Source: CAWBUW01 sp963792075
GTDB lineage: Bacteria; Chloroflexota; Anaerolineae; Anaerolineales; UBA4823
Direction: 5' to 3'
Assembly (NCBI GenBank): GCA_963792075.1
Contig: CAWBUW010000002.1
Coordinates: 558,001 to 622,000 of the forward strand
DNA: 64,000 bases
Shown here one piece after another: positions 34,366-44,161 of this stretch (its first letter is position 1; every line of letters starts with the position of its first letter). Position numbers and translations under genes: made by a program. The notes under the pieces are model-generated. The model ran no database searches, was not told where the DNA came from, and was given only the letters and a program-made list of their open reading frames with translations.

Positions 34366-36327
34366 TTAAACTCCTTTTTTTTCTGCCTGCTCCTCGACCA
34401 TCGCTTTGACCGAAGGGAAGGCGTTGAGATCAGTATGAGGGAAGAACATGGCAGAGGTGAACGCATCATAAAATGTGTTATCTGCCGAAAGCTCGATATA
34501 CGTCATCCGAGAAGCAATGTCGGAGATCTTGTCTCGGGCGTGCCCATCGAGCAAAGCGTGATAAGCGCCCAGGACAGAAGTATTGCCCAGGAACTGGATG
34601 CGGTCCCAGGGCATGTCAGGCAGCAGGCCGATCTGGATGGCTTTTTCGATATTGATATATTTACCAAACGAACCTGCGATGAGCAGTTGGTCCACCAGCT
34701 CCAGAGGCACGCCAACGTTATCCCCTAACACCTGGAAGCCGGCGTAAATGGCTGCCTTGGCGCGTTTGAGGTTGTCGATATCCACATTGGTGATGGCGAT
34801 ATCCTGGTGGTGCTCGGTTTCATGCGCCCAGGCGATCACGTATTCCGGGCCATGCTCGCCCTCACGCAGGCGAGGATTTTCTTTTGCCAGCGAGAGATTG
34901 ATGTTACCGGCTTTATCCATCACGCCGGTGACGAACATTTCAGCCATCAATGCAATCAGGCCGCTGCCACAGATCCCGCGCGGCTTCACCCCGCCGATGA
35001 CCCGGTAAGTGGGCTCATATGGATTTTTGGAACCAGCGCCGGAAATCCACACCTCTTCGATGGCGCCTTTGGTGGCGCGCATGCCGTTGATCACCCCGGC
35101 GCCTTCGAAGGCCGGGCCGGCGGAACAGGCGCAGGTAACCAGCCATTCGCGGTTGCCCAGCACGATCTCGCCATTGGTGCCGACGTCGATGAACAGGATG
35201 AGCTGGTCGGAATTATCCATCCCGCTGGAGAAGACGCCCGCGGTGATGTCAGCGCCCACATAGCTGGCGACACCCGGTAAGCAGTCTACCGAGGCTTCCG
35301 GGCTAATATCCAGGCCGATCTCACGCGCTTTAACGATCGGGGGGTGGTTGACGGTGGTGATAAAAGGCGCCAGGCGGATATTTTGAGCCGGGATGCCCAA
35401 CAGCAGGTGGATCATGGTGCTGTTGCCGGCAATGGTCGCTTTGACGATTTCCTGCGGGTTGGCGTTGGCGCGCCGGCAGGCGGTAACGACCAGGGAGTTA
35501 ATGGTGTCCAACACCCGCTTCTGGATATCCAACAGACCGCCATCCTTGGCAGAGCACATGATGCGCGAGATGACGTCCTCGCCGCGGGAGATCTGGCCGT
35601 TGTATTCGGCCACCTGGGCTTTCACTTCACCGGTGAGCAGGTCTACCAGCCACAGAGAGACCGTGGTGGTGCCGATATCTACCGCAATGCCCCACAGCGG
35701 CTCGTCTTCGAACACGATGCGGGGCAGCAAGTTTACCAGGCGCTCGCGCAGGCCGCCGCCTTGTTCATCGCTGAGCACCTCAACGACCGCGCTGACGGAC
35801 CAATCGCCCTCGCGCAGGATACCGCCGATGCGCTTCAACATGGGCAGGGAGGCGTTGACCCGGGTCATGTCCGCAGCCTGGCGCAGGCCGGTCTGCAAGC
35901 GGCTCCAATCGTCGGTTTGATCGTCCATGCGCGGCGGAGGCAGGCGCAGGATCAAGCGGTGCATGCTCTGCACCAGCTCCGGGTTGTAGCCGGGCGGAAC
36001 GATGACTTCGCCGGCGGTGCGGTCGGTAGTCAAACGGCGCTCGATTTTTTCTTGCTCGGGGACCTGGACCACCACATCCCCTTCGACGACCGTCTGGCAA
36101 GCCAGGGCATACCCCTCTTCTACCTGTTCCGGCGCCAGACGCAAGGTGCTGCGGCGGCGCACTGCGCCGCTGACTACTTTAACTGCACAGCGCCCGCAGC
36201 GTCCTTGCCCGCCGCAGGGTTGGCCAATTTCTACCCGCGCCAGTCGTGCGGCTTCGCTGAGCAAAGCCCCGGTAGGAACCTGGACGGGTGCGGCCGCAGT
36301 ATCGAATGTGACAGTGTGAGTTGCCAT
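34366..36327 (-). CDS. acsV: reductive activator of the corrinoid iron-sulfur protein (RACo)
   Basis: 653 residues. An N-terminal 2Fe-2S ferredoxin domain (CGGQGRCGRC and a later ALACQT Cys) is followed by a linker and an ASKHA-type ATPase core (VDIGTTTVSLWLVD, FIDVGTNGEIV). It uses ATP to return inactive cob(II)amide in AcsCD to cob(I)amide. There is no clear Shine-Dalgarno before ATG 36327. Full family length. Confidence 0.92.
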   Translation of the reverse strand: MATHTVTFDTAAAPVQVPTGALLSEAARLARVEIGQPCGGQGRCGRCAVKVVSGAVRRRSTLRLAPEQVEEGYALACQTVVEGDVVVQVPEQEKIERRLTTDRTAGEVIVPPGYNPELVQSMHRLILRLPPPRMDDQTDDWSRLQTGLRQAADMTRVNASLPMLKRIGGILREGDWSVSAVVEVLSDEQGGGLRERLVNLLPRIVFEDEPLWGIAVDIGTTTVSLWLVDLLTGEVKAQVAEYNGQISRGEDVISRIMCSAKDGGLLDIQKRVLDTINSLVVTACRRANANPQEIVKATIAGNSTMIHLLLGIPAQNIRLAPFITTVNHPPIVKAREIGLDISPEASVDCLPGVASYVGADITAGVFSSGMDNSDQLILFIDVGTNGEIVLGNREWLVTCACSAGPAFEGAGVINGMRATKGAIEEVWISGAGSKNPYEPTYRVIGGVKPRGICGSGLIALMAEMFVTGVMDKAGNINLSLAKENPRLREGEHGPEYVIAWAHETEHHQDIAITNVDIDNLKRAKAAIYAGFQVLGDNVGVPLELVDQLLIAGSFGKYINIEKAIQIGLLPDMPWDRIQFLGNTSVLGAYHALLDGHARDKISDIASRMTYIELSADNTFYDAFTSAMFFPHTDLNAFPSVKAMVEEQAEKKGV

Positions 36328-36344
36328 GAAATTAATTGATCGAG

Positions 36345-36399
36345 CCGGGTACCGGGCGCAAGGGGAGAAAGGTTTTTTTGCTTGTCACCCGGTACCCGG
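36345..36399. repeat. 12-bp inverted repeat GCCGGGTACC-type between acsC and acsV
   Basis: CCGGGTACCGGG (36345-36356) and CCCGGTACCCGG (36388-36399), each itself nearly palindromic, with a 31-nt T-containing spacer. It could slow transcription from acsC into acsV. Confidence 0.55.
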
Positions 36400-36404
36400 A
36401 CATC

Positions 36405-37751
36405 TTACAAAGCTTGTTTCATAAAAGCCGGTACGTCAACGGCTTCACGCGGCCCGACACGGATTTCCCAACCCGGCAGCTCGCTTTCCAACTCACCGGA
36501 GAGCACAGCCACGTGCCCTGGGATCACAACCCGCTGGCGGCTCACTTTCTCGGAGACCTTCAATTCCTTGATGGCCTTGGCGATCCGCTCGGCGTCGAAT
36601 TTTCCGGCAGCCCAGGCGGTCAACACGCTCATGCCTTCGGCGTCGGTCACCACCAGCCAGGCGGGCAAGCCGGAGCCTTCCACCTCGTTAGCGATGGAGA
36701 AGTAAGTGATACTGAAGTTGGTCGTCACCAGCACCGGGTCCTGCGGGCCTGGATTGTTGATCTCGTACAGGCCAGGCTGCACCTGGATGGGCTTTTGAGG
36801 ATCGGTGTAGATGTTCTGGCGCAGCACCATCAGCGGATAAACCAGCTCAGGGGCAAAACTCGCCGCGGCACCGGGCCTGTCCAGCACGATGAAACCGGCG
36901 TACTTGGCGACGGCCTGGGCGGCCTGGGCCACCGTGGTGGGGAAAGCAATCGTGGGGAAGCCCAGGGAACGCAGGTTCTTCTTGATCGCCAGGCGGCGGA
37001 TCTGCGTGTTGAGCACCAGGGATTGGGCCATGTTGTTTGCAGCCGGGTAGAGCACCAGGTCCTCGATGCCCTTGGCCTTGAATTTTTCGGTCAGGTCGGC
37101 CAGGGCATCCAGGTCGGGGGCGGAAACTGCCAGGGAGGGGCGAGGAGAGCCTGCTTCCAAGACCACCGTGGCCATGGCCTCCCAATTGCCGGCGTCGGCT
37201 GCGAAGATAAGGGGCGACTCACCGGGCAGGGCTTTCAGCCCGGCAGCAATGACAGCCGGGTCGCTGCTGATCAAGACCAGCGGGCGGGAAAAGCCCTGGC
37301 GGACAGCCTTGACTGCCGCGGCAAATTTAGCCGGGTCGCCGCTGAGCAATTCAACCGCCAGGCCATCCAACTGCAGGTCGATACCTACGTAATTGACCGT
37401 GTAGGCTTCCAGGCGCTTGGCCTCAGCCTGGAGGTCAGCAGCGGGGAGATCGTCGCACAAGCGAGCGAACACGCCCGGTTTGTTGTAGAAAGTTTTTTCG
37501 TGGCGGTGCAGCACAACTTCGTTGCCCGCTTTTACTTCGAAATTGCCCGCTTTCAATGTCACCAGCCGGACGGGCGGCGCGGACGATTCGGCCAATTGAG
37601 TTTTGGATGCCTCGCTGACGTAGGGGCAAGCCGATAATTCGACCTGCTTGGCAGCCAACTTCATGGCGAAGGCCAGGCAGGTAGGGAAGCCGCATTCCTT
37701 GCAGTTGGTTTGCGGGAGTAATTTATAGATTTGAATGCCAGATAGTGCCAT
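36405..37751 (-). CDS. acsC: corrinoid iron-sulfur protein large subunit
   Basis: 448 residues. An N-terminal 4Fe-4S domain with Cys17, Cys20, Cys25 and Cys42 (QTNCKECGFPTCLAFAMK) is followed by a TIM barrel and a C-terminal corrinoid-binding domain. With AcsD it carries the methyl group from AcsE to AcsB. GGAGG precedes the ATG, 9 bp after the intended acsD stop. Confidence 0.93.
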   Translation of the reverse strand: MALSGIQIYKLLPQTNCKECGFPTCLAFAMKLAAKQVELSACPYVSEASKTQLAESSAPPVRLVTLKAGNFEVKAGNEVVLHRHEKTFYNKPGVFARLCDDLPAADLQAEAKRLEAYTVNYVGIDLQLDGLAVELLSGDPAKFAAAVKAVRQGFSRPLVLISSDPAVIAAGLKALPGESPLIFAADAGNWEAMATVVLEAGSPRPSLAVSAPDLDALADLTEKFKAKGIEDLVLYPAANNMAQSLVLNTQIRRLAIKKNLRSLGFPTIAFPTTVAQAAQAVAKYAGFIVLDRPGAAASFAPELVYPLMVLRQNIYTDPQKPIQVQPGLYEINNPGPQDPVLVTTNFSITYFSIANEVEGSGLPAWLVVTDAEGMSVLTAWAAGKFDAERIAKAIKELKVSEKVSRQRVVIPGHVAVLSGELESELPGWEIRVGPREAVDVPAFMKQAL

Positions 37752-37760
37752 GCTTGCCTC

Positions 37761-38706
37761 CTAGCCTGCGTTTACCAGTTCTGTGATGGCTGCTTTGACC
37801 TGCCGGACAAACTCCGGGTGGCGCAGTACAACAATGTCCGCACAAGAGTTCGATCAGCGTGATCGTAGTGAGGACCTCCCAATTGATGCCCCGTTTTTCC
37901 CAATCTCCCCAGGCTTCGGGCACGCCCGAGCCAACCTTGGACTCTTTGGTTTTCCAGGTTTCGTAGCCAGGGGTAATCATCATAGGCAGTTGGGTCATGC
38001 TATCGCCTTGCAGGGCAGCCAGGCGCAAGCGCTCCATGGCCGAGAAGCCGTATTCAATCCCATAGCCCAGAGCGCCCGTGGTTGGATCCATCAACAAACG
38101 ATCCATGGGGAAGCCCATATCCCCGATCAAGATGTTGAGCTGTTTGGCCAGGTTCACATCCATGGGGGTGCGGGCAGAGACCAGGTGGCCGTTAGCCATG
38201 GCTGTGGCGACGATGGTGCGGTAATTCTTATCCTCGCACACGCCGAGCACGAGCCTTTCGCCTTTGGTGGCTTCAGCGATGGCGACCATCTGCTCGTTGT
38301 CTACGTCAGCCTGGCCTGGGCCAAAGACGATCAACGGAAGCCCGGTAGCAGCCAGCACCTTCTTCACAGATTGTACGGCGGCTGCCGCGGGAACGTTGCT
38401 CAAGCTGAGCTCGATGATGTCCGCTCCGGCGGCCTCGGCGGCTTTGGCCCAGGCAGCAGGATCATTGACGACATCGCCCCAGGCTTTGAGAAGCACCGGA
38501 GACCAGTCTTCTGGGCGGCTGTCTTTGATCTCAACCGCAATCACGGGGTGATGAGGCATGGGGGCCTCGAAGTGGTGGAACGAAAGCGCTTTTTCCCCGC
38601 CCACGGTAACCGTGCGGGCACGCGTGCCACCATCTGCCGGCGTAGCGCCCAGTGTCACACTGCGCACGGTGCCGGGCCATGTATCCTTGGGTATTTCAAT
38701 CGGCAT
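37761..38706 (-). CDS. acsD: corrinoid iron-sulfur protein small subunit, frameshifted near 3' end
   Basis: TIM-barrel small subunit of the corrinoid protein. ATG 38706 follows AAGGAG. The frame is normal to about codon 287 (INWEVLTTITLIEL), then breaks at 37838-37848 (coding strand CTCTTGTGCGGAC). Uncorrected it reads on as a Cys/Pro/His-rich tail and stops at 37723, inside acsC. Shifting frame restores ADIVVLRHPEFVRQVKAAIT and a TAG at 37761-37763, the expected C-terminus and spacing. A small indel, or a sequencing error, in a vital gene. Confidence 0.85.
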
Positions 38707-38725
38707 AAGGTTCTCCTTGATTTAT

Positions 38726-38763
38726 GTGATGCTGGTGAGCAGCAACTTGCTCACCAGCATCAC
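38726..38763. repeat. 16-bp perfect hairpin between acsB and acsD
   Basis: GTGATGCTGGTGAGCA (38726-38741) and complement (38748-38763), 6-nt loop, directly after the acsB stop. It could be a processing or attenuation site. Confidence 0.65.
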
Positions 38764-38767
38764 TAGA

Positions 38768-41041
38768 TTAAAACATTGGCTCCATCGCCATGGTGGGGTG
38801 TTCTTTCTCGGCGAGGAAAGCGACGAGCTCGTCTACCGTCGAAGCAGTGCGCTCGTCGGCGATCTTATCGATCAGGTCAGGGTCTCCCTCGCGGATCGCT
38901 ACGGCTTTCAATTCCTCAGCCATAGATGTTTTCAGCACGCTGCTCATCCAGACGATGCGCTTGAAGCCGCCATCGGCGGTGATGAACTTGGGGCTGAGCA
39001 GGTAGTACTTGCCGACGCCCATAACACCGGGAGTCTGCAAGCCGCCGCCTGCAATGCCTGCCAGGGTCGAGAAAGTCATCCCGGCGGGGGTCATGCTGGG
39101 GTCTTCGCGGCTGACCACCATGACGCCATTGGCCTCCGGGATGAGCATGACGATGCACTCGAAGCAGCCGCAGGCCGTCATGGGGTTTTCCATGATGGAA
39201 TACATGGCTACTTCACTGACCACGCCATGCGAACCGATCTTGGCGTAATCGTTCGTGCCGGTCCAATAACCTTTGGATCCGTCTACGATCTTACCCAGCT
39301 TGATGGGCTGGTTCGGCCCGGTGGGGTTGATGCTAAAGGATGCCTTGCAGTCCAGCCAGTTGTAAGCGCCGCATAGACCCAGGCGCTGCGGGCTGACCAC
39401 ACAGACGTGGTTCGGGGCGAAGGACTGGCACAGGGTGCAAGAGTAGAATTCGTCTACCTTGTCGTCCGTCAGGTTGGCGAGACGCTTGTTGCGGAAATCA
39501 TACGCCTGGCGGGCTTTGGCCAGCCACTCTTGCAGTTTCTCGGGATCGGTGTAGATCGTCACCTGCACCTTGTCCACGATGGCGCCGAAATCGGCGTGGA
39601 AGCGGGCGTGCAGGATCTTCCCGATGTGCTCCAGATCGAAGCCTTTGTCCGTGGCGGCAGTCGAGAAGCGGACCCAGGCGATATCACGCTGGCCGATGTG
39701 CTGGATGCCAGAGGCGCCGTTGACGAAATAGTGGATCTGGCGCTCGAGCACCGGCTCGAAGTCTTCTTGCATGTTGCGGCCGGCCACCTCAATGACCACG
39801 CCCAAATCCATATGCCCCTGGGGCGGAACCGTATCCATGCCGGGACCCACCACGGTCACCTTACCATCTACGACGCTTTCGAGCGGAGCCATGTGCAGGA
39901 ATTCAAAGCAGCGCGAATATTTGCCGCCAAACTCAATGCGCATATCTGGCTTGCGCACCACTTCGCCTTCGAAGGCGGAGCCATAGGGCACCGGAACCGG
40001 TACATCGGAAACCTTGACCTTAACCCCGCGCACCTCGATGCATTTCTGCACCAGGCGTTCGGCTTTTTCCAGATCATCTGCGCCATCGATTTCATTGAAA
40101 GGCATCGAGACAACATGCTCGTAGGTGGTGATGCCGGTGGGCAGGATTTCGGGGATGACCGTATCGGCGATGACAGGGAAACCGAAGTTGATCGCCCCGG
40201 CTGCCGCGGCGTACTTGAGATCATCTACCTCGCCGAGAGCCAGCACGAAAGCGAAGACACGGTTCTTGTTGTACATCAGGATGTCGCGGGCCTGGCCGGC
40301 TTTGAGGCCGCCGAAGGTCAGCGCGGAGCGAGTGGCGAAGCCCAGGGCATAGATAGCGCTGATCGTATCGGTGCCGAAAGGCACGGTGTAGGTATCATAG
40401 CCCAGCTCGACGCCTTCTTCCATCAATTGATGGATGATGCTGCGTCCGTTGACGTTCCCCGAGAGGAAGGTCAGAATATTGCGTTTCTGCAGCTCGCGCA
40501 CGATCTGCACCGCAACCTTGTTGTTCTTGGCTGCGCCGACGATGGCGGCAAAGCCAGGCATACGACCATCCACTAACTGGATGCCCCAGGAGCGCAGACG
40601 GATATCGTCAATCGGGCCGTTCAAATGGCCTTTGCCGCCTTCTCCTTCACCAGGATAGATGGTGCTGCCGGCCAGCTCGAGGCCGGGCATCGGTTCAGGT
40701 TGCAAGCCATAGATAAAACGGATCGCCTCAATCGTCTCGGCAGCCAGTAAGGTCGCCATGCCGCAGTCCAGAGTCTCGCCCAGGTAGGGCGTCCAGTAGC
40801 TGGCAGAGGGGAGGGGGTGCAGCAAGCGGCGAGCTCGCGCCAAAATGGAGGGCAACTGGCCGAGTTTTTCCACACCCTCGCCGGTCATACCAAAGGTCAG
40901 CGGCATAAAGTAAGCTGTGTTGGGGAAAGTAACGGCTGTATCGGGGCCCTTTTCTTGCAGGGCCCGGTTCAGCATCACTTCCGCTTCAGTCACCAGGGAG
41001 TTTGCGCCACGCAGGGCGCGGGTAGCGATATAACGGGACAT
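38768..41041 (-). CDS. acsB: acetyl-CoA synthase
   Basis: 757 residues, bacterial-type ACS with the N-terminal CODH-docking domain retained. The A-cluster ligands lie in the C-terminal third: SCTLCQSF, HVCVVSP and GLCGAYNWLDCKA, holding the 4Fe-4S and Ni-Ni sites. It makes acetyl-CoA from CO, methyl-corrinoid and CoA. AAGGAGAG precedes the ATG, 9 bp after acsA. Confidence 0.94.
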   Translation of the reverse strand: MSRYIATRALRGANSLVTEAEVMLNRALQEKGPDTAVTFPNTAYFMPLTFGMTGEGVEKLGQLPSILARARRLLHPLPSASYWTPYLGETLDCGMATLLAAETIEAIRFIYGLQPEPMPGLELAGSTIYPGEGEGGKGHLNGPIDDIRLRSWGIQLVDGRMPGFAAIVGAAKNNKVAVQIVRELQKRNILTFLSGNVNGRSIIHQLMEEGVELGYDTYTVPFGTDTISAIYALGFATRSALTFGGLKAGQARDILMYNKNRVFAFVLALGEVDDLKYAAAAGAINFGFPVIADTVIPEILPTGITTYEHVVSMPFNEIDGADDLEKAERLVQKCIEVRGVKVKVSDVPVPVPYGSAFEGEVVRKPDMRIEFGGKYSRCFEFLHMAPLESVVDGKVTVVGPGMDTVPPQGHMDLGVVIEVAGRNMQEDFEPVLERQIHYFVNGASGIQHIGQRDIAWVRFSTAATDKGFDLEHIGKILHARFHADFGAIVDKVQVTIYTDPEKLQEWLAKARQAYDFRNKRLANLTDDKVDEFYSCTLCQSFAPNHVCVVSPQRLGLCGAYNWLDCKASFSINPTGPNQPIKLGKIVDGSKGYWTGTNDYAKIGSHGVVSEVAMYSIMENPMTACGCFECIVMLIPEANGVMVVSREDPSMTPAGMTFSTLAGIAGGGLQTPGVMGVGKYYLLSPKFITADGGFKRIVWMSSVLKTSMAEELKAVAIREGDPDLIDKIADERTASTVDELVAFLAEKEHPTMAMEPMF

Positions 41042-41050
41042 AGTCTCTCC

Positions 41051-43063
41051 TTAGTTCTCCACACCGTAAAGCGCAGCGCGGCGATCTTCAAATGACAGGG
41101 CTTCCATCTCCAGCATGCGAGCATCCCCGCTGCGGCCAAAGCGCGCCGGGTCATAGACCGGCAGGCCCAGGGCGGCGCGTTTTTTGTCGATGTGCTCCAG
41201 TGTTGCTTTAATCATCGCGTCCGGGTCTCCAATGAATTCCAGCTTCCCGCCGACCATTTTTTCCCAACCGGCCGAGAGGTAATTCAAGACAATGTCACTG
41301 TCTGCAACACGATCGGGCATACCGCTGACCGGGGAGGCGCCGCCGAAGATGACGTAAGCGCCGGAAGCCACGCAGTAAGCAGCGATGGCGAGTGCTTTCT
41401 CGCTCATCCATTCCGGAGCCAACCCAACCGCCGGGATCTGGTCAATATCATCGCCCAGGCCGCCCTCATCCACTATTTGTGTCAACACGGTGAGAATACG
41501 GGAGTTATCCACGCAAGAGCCCATGTGCAGCACGGGTGGGATGCCTACCGTCTCACAGATTTCGCGCAACCCCGGGCCGACCTTGTTCAGCCCGGCTTCG
41601 CCGAGCAGCAGACCGAGCTTGGCAGCGGCGATTGCGCCGCATCCGGTCTCGACAATCAGTACATCCTGCTTGAGCAGCTCCTGCGTCACATAAGTGTGCA
41701 GGTAGTCCTGCTTGCTGCGGGGGTTGTTGCAGCCCACGATGGCAGCCACGCCGCGGATGCGCCCGGACATGATGGCATCGTTCAGCGGGCGGAAAGAGGC
41801 GCGGTACGAGCCGCCGAGCATGTAATTGATGTACTCGTGAGAGAAGCCCGGGATCAGTTTTTCTTTGATCTGCGGGATGTGGATGTCGCCGCGGTTCTTG
41901 TAGTTGTCAATGGCGAGGCGCAAGATCTGCTTGGCAATGCTCAGCGCGTGGTGCTCATCGAACTCGATGTGCGTGGCGCCTTTGAGCTTGACTTTTTGTG
42001 AAGTGGTGATGATCTTGGTGTGGAAGTTGGAGGAGAGGTCCACCAACGCCTGCATGATGCACTGCACGTCCACCACCATGGCTTCGACTGCTCCGGTCAT
42101 AATGGACAATTCCTGGTGCAGGAAGTTGCCGGCTGCGGGCACACCCTGGCGCATCAAGATTTCATTGGCCGTGCAGCAAATACCGGCCAGGTTGACGCCT
42201 TTAGCGCCTGCCTGGTGCGCATATTCGATGATTTCCGGGTCCTGGGTAGCGGCCACGATCATCTGGGAGAGGGTGGGTTCGTGACCATGCACGATCACGT
42301 TCACCATGTCATCTTTCAACACACCCAGGTTCGCTTCACCCAGGATGGGGGCAGGGGTGCCGAAAAGAATATCGGCGATGTCGGTGGCGATCATCGAGCC
42401 ACCCCAACCATCGGCCATGCCGGTGCGGAGGGCGTGGCGCAGGATGTGTTCAGCGTCCTGGTCGTCGCCGATGTGCGTGCGGTGCAGCGCCTCGACCACT
42501 TCACGATCGATGCCGCGCGGCACCATGTCCAGATCGCGCCAGAGCTGCTGGCGTTTGGCCGGTGCGCGGCGCACGGGCACGATTTCACCGCGCTGCTGGC
42601 CAAATTGTGCGATGTACAGGTCCGCCAGGTCGTTGGCGATTTCCAACGGTGAACGTTTTTCGACGGGGATACCATAGTAAGACGCTACCTGGCGCAACTT
42701 GGCTACGTCGCGGATGACATAGCCCTCGGCCTCGCCTTCGGCGACGGCTTTGAGGGTGAAGGCCATATCGCGCCCGTGATCTGAATGCGCGGCTGAACCG
42801 GCTGCAATCATACGCAGCAGGTTGCGCGCCTGGATCGTGTCAATCGTTGCACCACACACGCCCACCTGGCCATCTTTCGTCAGACGGCAGGGGCCCATGC
42901 CGCAGTTCTTGCAGCACATGCCCGCCGCGCCGATGTTGCAGGGGACCATATCATTGGCCCGGCTGAAGGCGGTGCCGATGCCTAATTCATCCGCCCGGAT
43001 CAGCATTTCTTGAGCAGCCGGGTCGGAGGTTTGATCCGCATAAGACCGTTTCTCTTTTGCCAT
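41051..43063 (-). CDS. acsA: carbon monoxide dehydrogenase catalytic subunit
   Basis: 670 residues, Ni-Fe CODH (CooS/AcsA). B/D cluster cysteines in GMCCKNCGMGPCRL and GVCGATIDT; C-cluster region includes GICCTANEIL, VETGCGA and the MGSCVDNSR segment. It reduces CO2 to CO for AcsB. AGGAG precedes the ATG. The gene order acsA-acsB is as in many bacterial ACS operons. Confidence 0.93.
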   Translation of the reverse strand: MAKEKRSYADQTSDPAAQEMLIRADELGIGTAFSRANDMVPCNIGAAGMCCKNCGMGPCRLTKDGQVGVCGATIDTIQARNLLRMIAAGSAAHSDHGRDMAFTLKAVAEGEAEGYVIRDVAKLRQVASYYGIPVEKRSPLEIANDLADLYIAQFGQQRGEIVPVRRAPAKRQQLWRDLDMVPRGIDREVVEALHRTHIGDDQDAEHILRHALRTGMADGWGGSMIATDIADILFGTPAPILGEANLGVLKDDMVNVIVHGHEPTLSQMIVAATQDPEIIEYAHQAGAKGVNLAGICCTANEILMRQGVPAAGNFLHQELSIMTGAVEAMVVDVQCIMQALVDLSSNFHTKIITTSQKVKLKGATHIEFDEHHALSIAKQILRLAIDNYKNRGDIHIPQIKEKLIPGFSHEYINYMLGGSYRASFRPLNDAIMSGRIRGVAAIVGCNNPRSKQDYLHTYVTQELLKQDVLIVETGCGAIAAAKLGLLLGEAGLNKVGPGLREICETVGIPPVLHMGSCVDNSRILTVLTQIVDEGGLGDDIDQIPAVGLAPEWMSEKALAIAAYCVASGAYVIFGGASPVSGMPDRVADSDIVLNYLSAGWEKMVGGKLEFIGDPDAMIKATLEHIDKKRAALGLPVYDPARFGRSGDARMLEMEALSFEDRRAALYGVEN

Positions 43064-43087
43064 TTTGGATACTCCTATAAAATATCG

Positions 43088-43489
43088 TTAATCTTCCATT
43101 TTCTTGACGCGGTCAAAACCAGGGCAGGGCCACATACCACTCCCGGAATGGATCACATTCTGAGAGAAGCTGACCACCTGGTGGGTGGTCTCAAACACAT
43201 CGGTGTGGCGGAAGAAGGGTTTCTTACTGCCGTTACCAGTGTTTGATTCTGCGGGTGTAACGCCAAATTCGACTTCAAAAGGCATCTCACCCATATAGCC
43301 GGCCTTTTCCAGTTTGGCAGCGAGCTCCTCGGCATTGGTTTGACTCTCGTCAAAAATCACCTCAACTTTACGGAATGCGCTGCTGGCGTAGACATCCATG
43401 ACACCTGGCGTGCTCAGCAAGATGCTGCGCAACTCGGTGACATGGTGGTCGCCGTACATTGCAGGAACATCAAAAACTTTCTTATCCAT
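43088..43489 (-). CDS. HMA-fold protein lacking the metal-binding CxxC, CODH-linked
   Basis: 133 residues. Residues 3-68 follow the heavy-metal-associated ferredoxin-like fold (VFDVPAMYGDHHVTELRSIL, VMDVYASSAFRKVEVIF, ELAAKLEKAGY). The MxCxxC metal loop is MYGDHHV instead. A C-terminal extension of about 60 residues includes FFRHTDVFETTHQVVSF and a final WPCPGF with the only Cys. GAGGAGAAAGG precedes the ATG. It is 24 bp upstream of acsA. A role in metal delivery or assembly of CODH is inferred from position only. Confidence 0.6.
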   Translation of the reverse strand: MDKKVFDVPAMYGDHHVTELRSILLSTPGVMDVYASSAFRKVEVIFDESQTNAEELAAKLEKAGYMGEMPFEVEFGVTPAESNTGNGSKKPFFRHTDVFETTHQVVSFSQNVIHSGSGMWPCPGFDRVKKMED

Positions 43490-43530
43490 ACCTTTCTCCT
43501 CTTTGCAATATTCTTACAGCCGGATGGCTG

Positions 43531-44097
43531 TCAAAACTCATGGTCAGGCGCGCGTAAACGCAGCACGAGCAGCGTCACGTCGCGGAAGTCACCATTGGGA
43601 AGGATGCAATAATCATCCAAGACGCAGCGAGTCTCAAACCCCAGCTTTTGGAAAGCCTTGATCATATTAGGCTGGTCTGAGGCGACTTCGACTTCCAGCA
43701 TATGCAGGTCCCGGCGTTTGGCCAGCTCGATCAAGGCCTGCAACATACGACTGCCGACGCCAAGCTGCCGGAATTCCTTGGTAAGAAAAATGCGTATTTC
43801 GGCACGGTGACGGGCAGGCCCCATGCGGAAATGCAGCGTGGCTTCTCCCACGATCTTGTGGTTGACCTCTGCCACCAATGGTAACACTTTATCATAATCC
43901 AGGTGATCAATCCAGCTATTAATGATATCAGGATTATTGACATCGTGCCGCATGTAACTCCGGTCTTCTGGGGATACCGGCAGGAACAGCTCGAGCAGTG
44001 CCTTGCGGTCGTCCGGAGCCAACGGCCGGACCAGGACCCTGGTAGCATCTCTCAGAGTGAAAACTTGCCGGTAAATTAGATTTTCGCGTGTTGTCAT
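43531..44097 (-). CDS. GNAT acetyltransferase, Pat-like
   Basis: 188 residues from ATG 44097. GNAT fold: start VLVRPLAPDDRKALLELF, beta-4 region AEIRIFLTKEFRQLGVGSRM with the acetyl-CoA loop RQLGVG, and C-terminal KAFQKLGFE. The N-terminal pattern RPLxPxDR...LS/SPEDRxYxR is that of protein lysine acetyltransferases of the Pat group. The cyclic-nucleotide-binding-fold protein directly upstream has the same order as the CNB-GNAT fusion of mycobacterial Pat. Targets are unknown; enzymes of this cluster are obvious candidates. Confidence 0.7.
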   Translation of the reverse strand: MTTRENLIYRQVFTLRDATRVLVRPLAPDDRKALLELFLPVSPEDRSYMRHDVNNPDIINSWIDHLDYDKVLPLVAEVNHKIVGEATLHFRMGPARHRAEIRIFLTKEFRQLGVGSRMLQALIELAKRRDLHMLEVEVASDQPNMIKAFQKLGFETRCVLDDYCILPNGDFRDVTLLVLRLRAPDHEF

Positions 44098-44161
44098 GTA
44101 CCTTGCTCCTGCCTGAAAATGGGTAGGGGCTGTCTTCACAGCCGGGACAGCCCCTAAGTCT

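Noticed and set aside
37783..38766. A 327-codon open frame on the plus strand opposite acsD
   Set aside because: It is the antisense shadow of a GC-rich conserved gene, with no ribosome site or family resemblance. Similar long shadows opposite acsB, malic enzyme and the acylase were dropped.
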